Shown here: positions 21,282 through 33,070 of the stretch, in pieces | Numbering within the stretch: position 1 is the first letter of the stretch | How the letters are laid out: each line of letters begins with the position of its first letter | Assembly (NCBI GenBank): GCA_020809705.1 | Contig: CP085825.1 | Location: 2,356,001 to 2,420,000, forward strand | Length of the DNA stretch: 64,000 nucleotides | DNA from: Calonectria ilicicola | Lineage: Eukaryota > Ascomycota > Sordariomycetes > Hypocreales > Nectriaceae | Direction: 5' to 3' | Position numbers and translations under genes: made by a program | The notes under the pieces: generated by a model | What the model was told of the DNA's origin: nothing | Database searches by the model: none | The model's input: only the letters and a program-made list of their open reading frames with translations

Positions 21282-22353
21282 TGTACCCCGTGTATAAAAG
21301 TGATTTATCGCCGTCAGTCGCTTAGACGAGACTCAGGGGGTTAACCGCAAGGTCATCAAGCTATCCATCATCAATTGAACTTATTTCCTCATTTCACCCC
21401 TTTTCCTTTCACACGCATGATGTATTTATTAGCACACTTGGAATATAATTTACTACATACTCAAGATGGCCATCTACATGTACTACATGGGATACAGTTT
21501 TCTGATGAATATATTTTGTGATTGCAACTATTTGGATCAGGAGTCATCATGCAATTCAACATGGCTTCATCTCCTACATGAATGAAGCCATCGTTTTTGA
21601 TATATTCTTTTGCTAAATTTGTCTATACATGTTGACCGACCCCTTTCCGGTAATCTGGTCTTGCGACCAGATGTCCCCTCAGTTGCAGGCTAATAGTCTT
21701 TTTGCTGCCTTCCAGGAGATAATGCACCTAGTAGTACTCAAATTTTGCCGTATATGACCAAGAAAAACTAAACAAGCGGCCTTCCAAAGGCTCGGCCTGC
21801 TTGCAAATTCCCGAAATGGTTTTCGGGAGAAGTAGATATATGCTTTCGTGTATTCATGCATATCATCCAGACATAAATCTGGTTCATAAACTCAAAGGGT
21901 ATTGTATTATTCAGAATGACTGGGAGCTTGTCAGAATACGATGGCACGGGAACCGCAAAAGAGCGCATCTTCATTACTCATGAAAAACATAGTGAATTAC
22001 GTTACCTTGACCAGATCTGCATCCTCCAAATAAATATGACGTTGGTGGGTTTGGTAAAATGGCTACCATGAGCCAAATTGCTGATATTTCGATGTAAGCG
22101 TTTTTTAGACCTGGTTCAATTGTTGTAATTTAAGATAGTTGGTTTGTTTTCTTAATGTTGGCGCTCATTCTCAATGGTCAGTCTCTGTAAGCACTGACAT
22201 TGGGAGCGATAAGGAGCCAAGAAAGGGCACCCAGTTGGTGCACCTGTCCTATACTCAAAGTGAACATTCTACGGGAAGTAAAAACCTGTACATGTTCAAC
22301 CTCAGGCCGACTAATTGGTGGTTAGTCGGCCCAGGATATTAGTGGCAGTGGAG
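21282..22353. other. AT-rich intergenic region
   Basis: About 1.1 kb between the convergent 3' ends of the amidohydrolase and the Zn2Cys6 gene. It is AT-rich in its first half. No gene, RNA or repeat is recognised. Confidence 0.5.
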
Positions 22354-24897
22354 TTATCCAAAAGGGCCTTGGTTATCAGTTTCGTGGATCGCGCCGACTC
22401 GCACACTAAGTGGTTCAAACGATGACATGGCTTCAAATACGCCTCGATCCACATTCATCGCTTGACCGAAATTATCAATCCATGGGGTTTGGAACAGCTG
22501 ATCTGGTTCGAAAGAAGCTTGCTGTGGCGGTATCTCAATGGGTGTTTGGAACATGGATTCAGAAAGAGGAATATCAGGTCCCATGCTCGGGGTCTCCGGG
22601 GTGGCTGGACTGTGTTGCTGTTGAGCCTGTGGCTGCGGGTGTTGGTGTGGTTGTGGTTGCGGCTGTGGTTGAGGTTGAGGTTGCAACCCCCCAAGATTGA
22701 TGCCATGAGCCGAAACTTCTCTGGTAATCAATGCGAGACCGCTCGAAATGACTTTCTAGAGTTAGTACTTGATGAAGCTCATATAAATATATGTCTCACC
22801 TGGATTGATGAATTTGGCCTGGTGCAATGCTTGAATGCAAAAGGCCAACTTCCGAAGGGCTTGCTGGTTCTCTGGAGACGCCTGCACCTGCAAGAGGAAA
22901 ATCGTTGCCGCAATGTACAAGCTGTAGGAAAGTGACAATACACAATGATTGATAGTAAAGGTTCGGCAGAAAAGGTCGAAAATGGCGATGATCGATGTTG
23001 CCGATGTAACGCATTCCACCAGATGATTTTGCATTGGGTGTGGCCCTTCATCTTCGGGGTGCACCTGACGGGACAACATTGGCCTAAACAGGAGAATTCT
23101 AAACGTGTGATACAGAGCACTGAGATTCAAATTAGCATTAATAAGGGCGAAAGACCATTCATGTGGCACCAACTTCATTGTAACAATATGCGACGGTGGT
23201 GCAAGCGCCGGAAGTGCAAGAGGATCAATCTTGAGATGGGGAGGTAGTTGCTCCCACCACAACCTCAATGCTGGATCTTGATGCTGCAGGCATTCTTGCA
23301 TTTCCGCTTCGGTGTTTTGCATGAGAGGATCATACATGTGGATCAGGATCTCATTGAAGATGACTGATAGCTGGCAGGTGCTCATGAAGCAAGAGGTCGA
23401 ATGAGCGGTAGCAGGTGGGTACTTCCAATCTGCCCCATGGGGCGAATCAAACGGCATCCAGAGCTCATTCTCGGCAGAATCATCCACTGGTGTTGTTAGA
23501 AAGTTTCAGTACCCAGCTGAAGTTTGACTTACACATGATTTGTGGTGGGGACACATGGGTGTGTTGAAGAGACGGAGATCGACCTAGGTACAAACTAATG
23601 ATCTTATCCCAAAAGTAGCAACTCCAGAATAGCCGGTGTCGAATCTCAACTTCCTCGTCGGATAAATGGACCGATCCGGGAAACCTCTGCCCATCTACAC
23701 ATATGCCTAGGTGGTCAATCAGGCGGAACGCGAGACCACTGTAGATCCAAGCCTGGGTCGTGTTTCCATGGCCACACTCTTGAGCACTGAGAAGCAAGAG
23801 AGTCTGAACCGTGGGAATAGTGCTGACACCACGGTTCAATTCGTCAAACAACATACTGCGAGCATGCTTGGCGAATACAGCGCCCCCGTCGTAGGATTGG
23901 TCCAGGAGCCTCTTCGTTGAGGGGTCACTCTTGCCCCAGCGGATAGAATGTGACAGAATGGCGTTGAGAAGAGTGTGCGAGTAATATGGTCCAATAGATT
24001 GCATGTCACCTGAAATTCATTAGATCTTTTACGAGTTGCTATCCGCCAAGTCTGACATACGGGTAAAGGCAGGTCGGTAAATGAAGTTGAACAGTGGCTG
24101 GATCCAACACCAGTGCACATTCAAAAGAAATTGAAATGGTTCCTAAGATATGAATAAGATTGCAAATCGATTGCTTAGGGGAGGATAAAACTCACAGGAA
24201 TGTCGGAAAGATTTTCCAATGCGCGTTGGTGCCATGCATTGGTCACAAGCCTTTCCCTCCTATGGGCGTCAGTGTCAACTGAGGCGAGCAACTCATTATG
24301 AGGAGTCTCTCGGTCACTGGGGAGGTAAAACAAGCTTGTCGGGCCATGGTAGGTGATGCTGCCTTTGTCGTCGATTTTCAGCCCCATGAAGCTCCGGGTC
24401 ATGCCATGTTCGTCAACATGGCTGCTGCCGCGATGGTGATGGTGGTCTGATCCATTGAAGACGCCAGGGCTAGAGTGAGTTGAGGCAGCAATGGACGGAG
24501 GTGCGGACTTGGCGGCGGCAAGCTGGTCCTCCAGTTCCTTGATGCGTTCTTCGAGGCGCTGTGTGTAGGACAGGGTTGGGTTGCTAGAGAATGTAAGTCG
24601 GCGCACATGGGGGATTCTACATCAAGGTGGGCAGATGGTGTAAATGGCCAGTGAGGGAGCGCACGAGGCCGGGGGGAGTCACACAGTTTATACACGCAAT
24701 CATCCTTTCTCGCAGAGCAACGGTTGCAAATGGGCTGCTCACCGCCGCATTTCACCTGGGAGCCAGCCGTGTCAGCAAGAATTAAACGACAGGTGAGGCC
24801 GAGGGTGAGAACAAGGCCGGGAGAATGGATGTACCTTGCGTCGCCTGCAGGGCTCGCACGAGAAGGCGCTCTTCTTGGTGGCCTTGACCGACGACAT
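22354..24897 (-). CDS. Zn2Cys6 transcription factor with fungal-specific middle homology domain
   Basis: Seven minus-strand exons: 24835-24897, 24685-24755, 24196-24583, 24061-24142, 23533-24009, 22800-23486 and 22751-22354, totalling 721 residues with the frame kept throughout. The binuclear zinc cluster is split by the first intron: C14-X2-C17-X6-C24-X6-C31-X2-C34-X6-C41. A coiled-coil-type dimerisation helix follows (TQRLEERIKELEDQL). The fungal-specific transcription domain spans roughly residues 170-590, with WIQPLFNFIYRPAFTR, RLIDHLGICVDGQRF and RHRLFWSCYFWDKIISLYLGR. The C-terminus has a Gln/Pro repeat (22600-22690) that could activate transcription. The order resembles NIT4/NirA-like regulators, but the target genes cannot be told from sequence. 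Neighbours give no cluster context. Confidence 0.9.
22600..22690 (-). repeat. Gln/Pro/His codon repeat in the C-terminal region of the Zn2Cys6 factor
   Basis: The plus-strand pattern of GGTTGTGGTTG units reads on the minus strand as alternating Gln and Pro codons followed by His and Gln, a low-complexity segment typical of activation regions. Confidence 0.85.
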
Positions 24898-27800
24898 TGT
24901 GGCCACGGGCGTCTCTCAGGCTCGGTCAGCGTGTGCGTCTCAGTGCCGGCCTCAGTCTGGTCCCAGTCTCGTGAGAGAATTGTGCCGGGATGGCAAACCA
25001 GAAAGGTCGTGAGAGGCGAGCCTTAGGTAATTCCCCGCGTGCGTCAAAGGGTCAAAAGGCCTAGGCCCCACTCGGAGGAAAGCGGACGCTTCAGGCGCCA
25101 AGTCGGCTCCGTTGTGCGGAAGCCGATGTATATGTCTGTCGATTTTGCATTTGTTCGCCCACGGTTTTTACGAAAGCGAGAAATTTTGTGCCATTTTTTT
25201 TCATCCCGAAAATAGAGTCTTTGTTTCCAAGGGCAGGCTGCTGTCACGCGCTGGAATCACACATTGACATGCATCTCATCTGCGCGGTGCACAGCCGAGG
25301 TCCCAGTGCCGACTCCCTTGAAACTTGCTTGGCCCCGGCAAATGGTCGAACGGATATGTTCTGTATGTGGGGTTGGCTTCAGCGGCAGGTCGCCTATTAA
25401 ACACGGCGCTCCCAAAAGAATCGCGAACACCATTCATCAGCCAACCGCAGTGAGGATGAACGTTTTCCCTGCTAATCAGGGCCTCGTTAATATTCTTTAC
25501 CCCCTGATTTCCAGCGAAAAATAATAATACCCAGTCGTCTTTATCAGCCGGGGATACCCAAATAACAATTGACCCTTCAAAGCAACAAAATCCACATGTT
25601 TTCTCTTGGGCATAATCATCACGTGCCTAAACAATCTTGGTCCAGATTTGGAAGACAGCTGGCATAGCCTCCCCAGTTTTCCCCGCGCTTTAATTTGGAC
25701 CAACGCTGCGTGCCGTAGATCCTCTTTGGACCTGGTCTCCTGGTGATTTGCCACTTATGTGACGTCTTAAGTGGCTTCAGAGAGGCATGCCTGGCATTTT
25801 GCCAGCCAGGGTAGCGCACATCCAACGGTCGAGCCACCAATGCGCCAAAGCCCATTCCAGTCATCCAGTGGCCCTAGCGTGTGAAGAATAGATGCACAAG
25901 ACGCAGTCTGTCAATAGCTCGTTCGAGAAGAACAGGTCTAGCATGTCTGATATTCAATCCTGGGTGGAAGAACGAGAACGTATTGTTCTGGATGTTTATG
26001 CTGGTTTGTGTCATTGCCCTTATTTTTGGGTCTCCTTGCTGCTCTCCACATGTGTGCATATCTTGCCATTTACAAGCCCCCTCACCCCAACTTCCTCCAT
26101 CTAGGTCCTAGCGTCTACGACTCTCTCAATAACACGCCACGCTACGCCTTGATGTCTACTAGCCTGTTAGACACATCTTCACCGGGGACAAGGAACAAAT
26201 ATACCGGGCCTGAGGAATGGGGAATGAGTGATTGATAGTGCGATACACTCCGGCCACAATGCTCCCCTGCACTGAAGTATCCAATATACACAATATCAAA
26301 CAAGCCTTGCTTACCAAATGACAGGGTACAAACAGTCCCAAAAACACTCCCTATTATATTCATTGGCTTGTTCTACGATTCTCCATAGCTTTGTGATGAA
26401 CCAGATCAATAAGATGAAGGCCAACAATCCGAACAGGATCCATCCAGCCCCGTGTTAAAATAAGGGGAAGATGAGATTCCCCAATTCCCTGCTTTTACTT
26501 GCTATTGGAGGGCTTGAGATAGGACTTGGATCTCAAAGAAAAAAGGCATGCTATTATAAATCCCGAATGCGCCAGCCCATCACAGTTCTAATAGCGGACA
26601 CCGTGAAACACATGCCAAAGATAGACAAACCACAGAGGGTAGCTGAGGAACGGGTTGCTCTCCACACCTACCTATTAGTCATAAATCTTCCCTTAGTGCT
26701 ATATCCCAGAAGTGTGGTGGCCACCGCTTTGCTGTTGGGTTGGGGAAGCTGCAAGGGTGCTTGATTAGTTCTTCTAAAGCCCACGATTCGCAACGGCGGG
26801 CCGTCGGAGTGCGACCGAAGCAGGTCCATTATCGGATTGGAGTGCTACTTCTCCGGAGCTAGAAGATCGGTTAGATTAGATGCAGACGGAGCTGAAATTC
26901 ACGACTTCTTGGGCACCAATGAAGGCATTTGCGTCTGCAAATGACCTGAACAGTGTCAACCTTCCTCGGCTCTCTGGTACATCCACATCTCAAGGCCATC
27001 ATAGAAGAGATTCCACTTTTGCTACATATCCAGTCGTCTCGTTTTTGACAAGATCCAGCCAGGTCGTGGCTCCAGACTCAAGAAGTGCCAGACTCATAGC
27101 ACGAGGTGCTTACAATGCGGGGTGGAGTTGATCGTACTCCACACACCAGATAGGCTCGTGGGTCGAAATGATGCAAGGGGGTTTGCAGGGCTCCGAAAGA
27201 GGAAATTGGCGGTAGTTGTATCATTTCAGAGCCAAAAGGCCCATAGATGTTCCTGCATCTAGGAGCGGGGAAATCGCCTGTTGACCAGAACCTGTTTAGC
27301 GATGCCGAGCTCCATGTCTCACGCGACATGATTCGATTACAGCCTCTCATTATGCAACTTGCGGTACCAACCTCGGCTGGCCTCGGTTCCTGTTTTACGA
27401 AAATTCGTCTCCACGTGAGGGTTCGTGGCGCCCAACACATGGGTGCACACACACGACACCAATGCCATGTTACTATTTCCTGCGGCATCTGCTACGCATG
27501 GTCCGATTCCCCACCATCTTTGCAGATAACTATGTCTGGTGACCTTTCACACGGCCAAATTAACCGGGTCATGTTTCCCATTTAGGTCGTGCAGCGTTCT
27601 AAGTGTCACCCACCACTATCCATTCACGAAATCACTCCGATGCTAATTATTCGACGTCGGCATCGAATTTCCACTCGCCCCCCACATCATCACTTGCCGT
27701 GGAGGGAGGGCAAAATCCCATCCTATCAGTTGATTGCGCCATCCTGGGGTTCGGCATCGTTGTATTGAAGGCTAGAGCGAATTAAGGAATTTTGCAGGAC

Positions 27801-28578
27801 TGCTATGGGTGGAACACGATCCGCGGACAGACTCTGTCTCACTTGAATTAGAGTTAATACTTTGTCTGAACTTGCTCTTGAGCAATCAAATCGCCCAATA
27901 ATATAGTAACCAAACAATAACGAATCCGAAACTATTCACGTTGGTGGCCTTTGTTCCATACCTTTTTTATTTTTCTCTTTTTCGAAATGGTTTTCAAGCA
28001 ACTGAACAGCCCTCTTATTCGTGAGCCACTAACGAATAAAATCCTACCTTTGACAAAATAGGCAGTATATCGCCTCCTCCAGCAGCTAGAGAGCGGTCGA
28101 GGTCCACCCCCTGGCTCCAGCTACCCAACCTACCGGACTTCTGCTGCCGCAATCCTTGCACTAACGCGTACAGATGATCTAAATAGCCAAATAATCGGTT
28201 ATTTCTTCCGACCACCCGCCAACATTGCAGTGGCGCCTCCTCATTGACAGCACCCCATGTTCTACATCATGTCTCGGACTGGCTGTTTTAGTGGGATCGG
28301 GCGTGTTCACCTTTAGATGACTTGTTTTTATCGGAACTGATCTCCGTCTCTATTTCCTTTTTGAATGGCCACTCAGAGGAGAGACTTGCATGTGCCAAGA
28401 AATATTGCAGTCCGTAGTCTCAGACTCTCCAGATACAAAAGTCCACCCCTCGCCGATCGATCCTGCAGTTTACTGCACCATTTAAGTCTTAAACAATATT
28501 ATATTATTCCACGCATGCAATACGCGCTATCCTGGGGCCAAACATCATTATACGTGCATACAGTGACCTTCAAGAGCC
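24898..28578. other. Gene-poor region of about 3.7 kb
   Basis: This stretch lies between the divergent starts of the Zn2Cys6 gene and the first sugar transporter. One candidate small gene (25892-26235) is listed separately. The rest has only short, overlapping frames. An E-box CACGTG is at 25620-25625. I saw no transposon ends or coding relic that I could name. Confidence 0.45.
25892..26235 (+). CDS. Candidate small two-exon gene of unknown function
   Basis: If an intron at 26004-26104 is removed (donor GTTTGT, acceptor CATCTAG), exons 25892-26003 and 26105-26235 join in frame to give 80 residues. The product begins MHKTQSVNSSFEKNRSS, passes through VEERERIVLDVYA, and ends in NKYTGPEEWGMSD. 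An internal in-frame ATG at 25943 would give 63 residues. The composition is balanced, with no low complexity, and both exons read like ordinary protein, unlike the surrounding frames. The donor is weak and no family is recognised, so it may be chance or a relic. Confidence 0.3.
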
Positions 28579-30399
28579 ATGTCTGACAAGATTGTCAACA
28601 CGGGCGTCGACCCGGTCCCCGACGATGACGAAAAGGTATGAGTTTTTGGGCCAGTCAGTAGTCATAACCTATTTCGGGATGCTAAAATTAGTTTTCGTCG
28701 CAGAAAGAGGTCAAGGTTCACGTTGTCACTGGTAACGAGGCCTTCAACGAGGCCATGATCAAGGAACCCCCGCGCGCCTGGTCCCAAGCCATGATCTTTG
28801 TCTATGCCTTCTCCATCGTCGGCTTCTTCTGCAGTACCATGAACGGTTACGACGGAAGCCTCATTAACAATTTGTTGCAGAATAAATGGTTCAAGGAGAA
28901 GTATGTTTTGGACAACGACGGTCTCTGGACTGGCATTGTCTCGTCCATGTACCAAATTGGTGGCATTGTTGCGCTTCCTTTCGTGGGTCCTGCTATTGAT
29001 GGTTTGGGCCGTCGACTTGGAATGTTTGTTGGTGCTCTTGCGATTATTGTTGGTACAATTATCCAGGGAACCTCCAATGGCATGGGTCCGTTTATGGGCG
29101 GCCGATTCCTTCTCGGCTTTGGTGTTTCGATTGCAGCCTCAGCTGGTCCTATGTATGTTGTAGAAATCAATCACCCTGCATTCCGTGGTGTTGTCGGCGG
29201 TAAGTATTACCGAGGTTTGCCCTTGTTTCGTGATAGTATCTAACAGTATGCCCCAAGCCCTATACAACACCCTATGGTTCAGCGGTTCGATTATTTCAGC
29301 CGGTTCCGCACGAGGCGGACTGAACGTCGGTGGCGACTACTCCTGGAGACTTATTACGTGGCTTCAGGCCCTCTTTGCAGGGCTTATTATTTGTCTATGC
29401 ATGCTCATCCCTGAGTCACCCCGTTGGCTCTACGTCCACAACAAGAAGGAGAAGGCCAAGGAAGTTTTGATCAAATACCACGGCGAGGGAAATCCTGAGT
29501 CTGTTTGGGTTACTCTACAGCTTAATGAGTACGAAAGTCACTTGGACATGGATGGCGCTGACAAGCGTTGGTGGGATTATCGCGCACTTTTCCGAAACCG
29601 AGCTTCCATATACCGTCTGTCTTGCAACATCATCGTTTCCATCTTTGGCCAATGGGCTGGAAATGCCGTGCTATCGTACTTTTTAGGATCTGTCCTTGAC
29701 ACCGCTGGGTACACTAATATGATCACTCAGGCCAACATTACCCTGATCAACAACTGCCAGCAGTTCTTCTTCGCGATAGCAGGTGCCTGCATGGTTGATA
29801 GGATTGGTCGCCGGCCGCTGCTTCTCTTTTCTTTCACAGGGTGCACCGTGGTATGGCTAGGAATGACTATTGCCTGCTCCATATTCGCCAAGTCGTACGT
29901 CGGAGATGATTCAGATGGCAACCCCATTTACACAAACCATCATGCTTCCAAGGCAGCCCTGGCCATGATTTTCATATTTGGCTCCATCTATTCGGTTGGT
30001 ATCACGCCTCTTCAAGCTTTGTACCCTGTCGAGGTGCTCTCATTTGAGATGCGAGCAAAGGGCATGGCATTCTCTTCGCTGGCAGTTAACGTTGCGGGTC
30101 TTCTGAACCAATTTGCCTGGCCTGTTTCTATGGCAAAGATTGGATGGAAAACTTACATTGTCTTTCTCATTTGGGACGCCATCCAAGTCTGTGTCATTTA
30201 TCTCGTCATCCCTGAAACCAAGGGACGTACTGTAAGTTGTCTGTTTTCTCATTTCATCTTATTTCTGCTAATGTGAATTGTGTAGCTTGAAGAACTGGAT
30301 GAAATATTCACGGCGAAGAGCCCTGTCAAGACGTCTATGCAAAAGAAGGCGCTAGCTGTCGATAAATATGGTGACGTGGTTAACGTCCAGGAGGCATAA
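28579..30399 (+). CDS. MFS sugar transporter (Lac12/hexose-type)
   Basis: Four exons, 28579-28635, 28704-29199, 29258-30231 and 30286-30399, give 546 residues. The second intron needs the acceptor CCCCAAG at 29257, which restores the family block VVGALYNTLWF; the nearer CAG at 29246 breaks the frame. Twelve membrane segments are expected. Sugar-porter signatures are present: MNGYDGSLINN in TM1, DGLGRRLG after TM2, PESPRWLY in the central loop, DRIGRRPLL after TM8, and PETKGRTLEELDEIF at the end. The TM7 motif is FGQWAGNAVLSYFL instead of the QQ motif of hexose carriers, as in Lac12-like and some disaccharide porters. It is a proton-coupled or facilitated sugar carrier at the plasma membrane; the sugar is not predictable. 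Confidence 0.92.
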
Positions 30400-31157
30400 G
30401 GCATGGAAACCATTCTTGTTTTTTATGTAGTAGAATACCCTAATAATCGTATTTTCCCAACTATCTCGGGTCTTTCATTGTCTGTTTAATTTTGAGATCT
30501 TGTTCAATGGTGCAATGTGAGGAGGAAATCAGCGTACAATACACCCCTGAAAGATTGTGCGTCAGTGACATTTTCCAATGAAGCGTCATAGAACTTAACT
30601 GGTCAAAATATCAAGTTAATACCTAAAAATAAATAAACAAAATAAAATTCTATAGCTTATTTATTTAATTAATTTTTATTTATATTTTTTTTTCTTCCTG
30701 GGCAGGTAAGAAATATCAGGAGGGGGTAGAGAGAGCACAATCTTTGAAGGGTTATATTGCAAGTGCATGCATGGTTGTAATGCAAGCGCAACCACCGCCC
30801 CAAGCATACGCAAAACCGCCTAATTTTTGCTGCTGCTAACAATATTTAATGTAACTTAGAGGAAGGAAAAGAATTACCATTGAATTAACCAAGACAAATA
30901 CCGATCTGAAATAACTGATTTAGTAGCTAATGAAGTTCACCAGGTTTGATTTTCGTATGGGTACAGGGTAGTGGCAGCACGAGTGAATGTGACAAATAGG
31001 GCATAGCGCCAATTCTTGACTTTGTTGGCCAGGGGAACGCGACAATTTACTTGCAAACATCACCACAACAGCTACAATCATATTTCGACATAAATCCCGT
31101 TCAGAGCCAGCCAATGCCTTGAGGAGCTCCTAAAGATATTTACCTGTTTTAAGCAAG
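30400..31157. other. AT-rich intergenic region
   Basis: About 760 bases that include an AT-rich block at 30620-30700. No gene is supported. It holds the 3' end of the sugar transporter transcript and the promoter of the membrane protein at 31158. Confidence 0.5.
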
Positions 31158-31706
31158 ATGCCGATAGAAGTGGGTCATGGATTTCGAGTGGTGGCCTTTG
31201 GGATCTGGGCTCTTCTTTACGCCATCCTGTTCATCGCCGAGCTCCATTGGGCGGACCAGCAAATATGGATGTTTGTTCCCAGTGCACTCGTATCGCTCAC
31301 CCTAATTGCATTTCTACTTTTCAAAGCAGCCCACTACTTCCCTTCGACATCGGCTTTGACTACAAAGTGGCACAATTTCTTTTACGCTGAGCGGAAGGGC
31401 TCAATGGCTCTGCTGGTGTTGTGTCTTATTTGGTGCTTCGACGTGATATGCACCCTCATCGACACTTTTGCAGATCTCACTTTCTCTGGGGCAATCGAGA
31501 AAACCCTGGAAAAATTAGGCAACCAGGGAATGATTGGCATGATAATGTCTGATGGATTGAAAATGTTCATTGCATTTTACTCCTTGTTCTTAACAGGCTG
31601 GGTTTTCTGGACCGGGTTTAAAGCCTTCTGGAGAATTAAGGCGCCTGTGAGCCAGGAACGAGACTACGAGATAGGATTGGGACTGGTGTCTGGACAAAGT
31701 CATTAA
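31158..31706 (+). CDS. Four-helix integral membrane protein of unknown function
   Basis: An intronless frame of 182 residues with four clear hydrophobic segments, at about residues 10-30, 36-58, 80-101 and 128-150. The loops are short, and the segment between helices 3 and 4 is amphipathic (SGAIEKTLEKLGNQGM). The C-terminal tail is hydrophilic (KAPVSQERDYEIG). A four-helix layout with short loops resembles MARVEL-type proteins of fungi, but no diagnostic motif is seen, so I make no family claim. There is no signal peptide beyond the first helix. It lies between a sugar transporter and an aquaporin, and is convergent with the latter with only 278 bases between the two stops. Confidence 0.7.
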   Translation: MPIEVGHGFRVVAFGIWALLYAILFIAELHWADQQIWMFVPSALVSLTLIAFLLFKAAHYFPSTSALTTKWHNFFYAERKGSMALLVLCLIWCFDVICTLIDTFADLTFSGAIEKTLEKLGNQGMIGMIMSDGLKMFIAFYSLFLTGWVFWTGFKAFWRIKAPVSQERDYEIGLGLVSGQSH

Positions 31707-31984
31707 TGTGAAGAAGTATATTAAAAGGATTGTTTGTCAGTAGCGCCTGATTACTTGCGCCTAAATATGTCATAAAAAACCAACGCAATGCTCCGTCATT
31801 CCCGCCCAAAATCCAACCAGTATGATCATGACATTGTCGCAGACATTAGCCATGTTATGTGTGTCTTCATAGAAACCAAATTCCTCTCCAGAAACGTCGT
31901 GTACCAAATCCACATCGGTTACAAGAATTGAGTTCGCACAGATGTGTGAGTTGATAGCCACACCTGAGTATGGCATCGGATCGA

Positions 31985-32986
31985 TTACTCGTTAGGGCTC
32001 ATCTGGCCCTCGATGACGCTGTCACTCCTGACACGGGCAGTGGGCTTAGCAGGAACATCGTCCAGGCGGGCACCAGGGGGCATGGCACGCTCGTCAGCGC
32101 GGACGGTGAAGCGACCCTTCTCAAGGTCATCATCATCCTGTCCAGGGTTGGCAGTCTGGTACTCGAGCCACTTGAAAGTAGTGTAGACACCGAAGGCAAG
32201 GCCAGTACCCATGAAAGGTCCGAGCCAGTAGATCCAGTGGTAGTTGGTGAAGCCAACAATCACAGCAGGACCAAAGGATCGGGCAGGGTTAATCGAAGTA
32301 CCAGTCCAGTTGGTAGCGGAAATGTGGGCAACGAAGACAGAGATACCGATGCCGATAGGGGCAAGGAAAGTGCTTCGGTGCTTCTCAACAGCAAGGAAGT
32401 AGACAGTCAAGACAAGCTGAGCCGTGAAGAACATCTCAATGAAAAGACCCTGGGCTACGCTGGTACCCCCTCCAAGGGTATTGACGACACTAAGCGGGCC
32501 AGGGATAAGGCCATCAGTGACTGCTGCGGCAGCGATACCGGCAATGAGCTGCGTGGGGATGATGGCGAGGGCGCGAAGGGGCTTGACGGCACCAACGAGG
32601 ACTAGACCAAGAGTGACCTATGGGTCAGATGTTAGCATGATGTCGAGCGCTAGACCGAGATGGCTTTGATTACTCACAGCAGGGTTAAACATTCCACCAG
32701 AGATGCGGTAGAAGATCCAGACATTGACAGCTAGCGCTGTACCGAATGCAGATGCAATGTACATCAGACTGAAGGGCTGGAGAGGGGCGCTGGGGTCGCT
32801 TGGGTTGTTGGTCCTGAGAGCAGTCTGCGCGCCAATGAAAGAGAGAAGAAGGAACATGAAGGTTCCGCAGAACTCTCCAAAAAGGATAACAAGAAGGTTG
32901 CGGGTAGAGTTGGGGATGACATGGCGCCGTTCACTGGTAGTGATCTGGGCCAAACCCATTGACGATGATCCGGGAGGAGAACTCAT
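31985..32986 (-). CDS. Aquaporin (MIP family water or glycerol channel)
   Basis: Minus-strand exons 32678-32986 and 31985-32617 give 313 residues; the intron falls immediately after the first NPA box and has donor GTGAGT and acceptor CATAG. Both channel boxes are intact: GGMFNPAV in loop B and SINPARSFGPAV in loop E, with Arg directly after the second NPA as in orthodox water channels. Six membrane helices are expected, with a hydrophilic N-terminus of about 30 residues and a C-terminal tail rich in Asp and Glu (GQDDDDLEKGRF) that may be regulatory. The compact loops and the Arg-containing filter favour a water channel over a Fps1-type glycerol channel with long tails. The 5' flank carries a GTAGTAGGT-type repeat. 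Confidence 0.94.
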
Positions 32987-33004
32987 TTTGAGGAAGACGA
33001 TGCT

Positions 33005-33070
33005 GTAATGGGTGTACTAGGTGTAGTAGATGCAGTAGGTGTAATAGGTGTAGTAGGTGGTAGGTGTGAT
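33005..33070 (-). repeat. Degenerate GTAGTAGGTG repeat in the 5' flank of the aquaporin gene
   Basis: Repeated gtagtaggtgtaat-like units lie just upstream of the aquaporin start (the gene reads to the left). They could be part of the 5' leader. Confidence 0.75.

Noticed and set aside
26880..27585. Overlapping frames on both strands in the 25-28.5 kb region
   Set aside because: No conserved-looking segment; likely chance frames in non-coding sequence.
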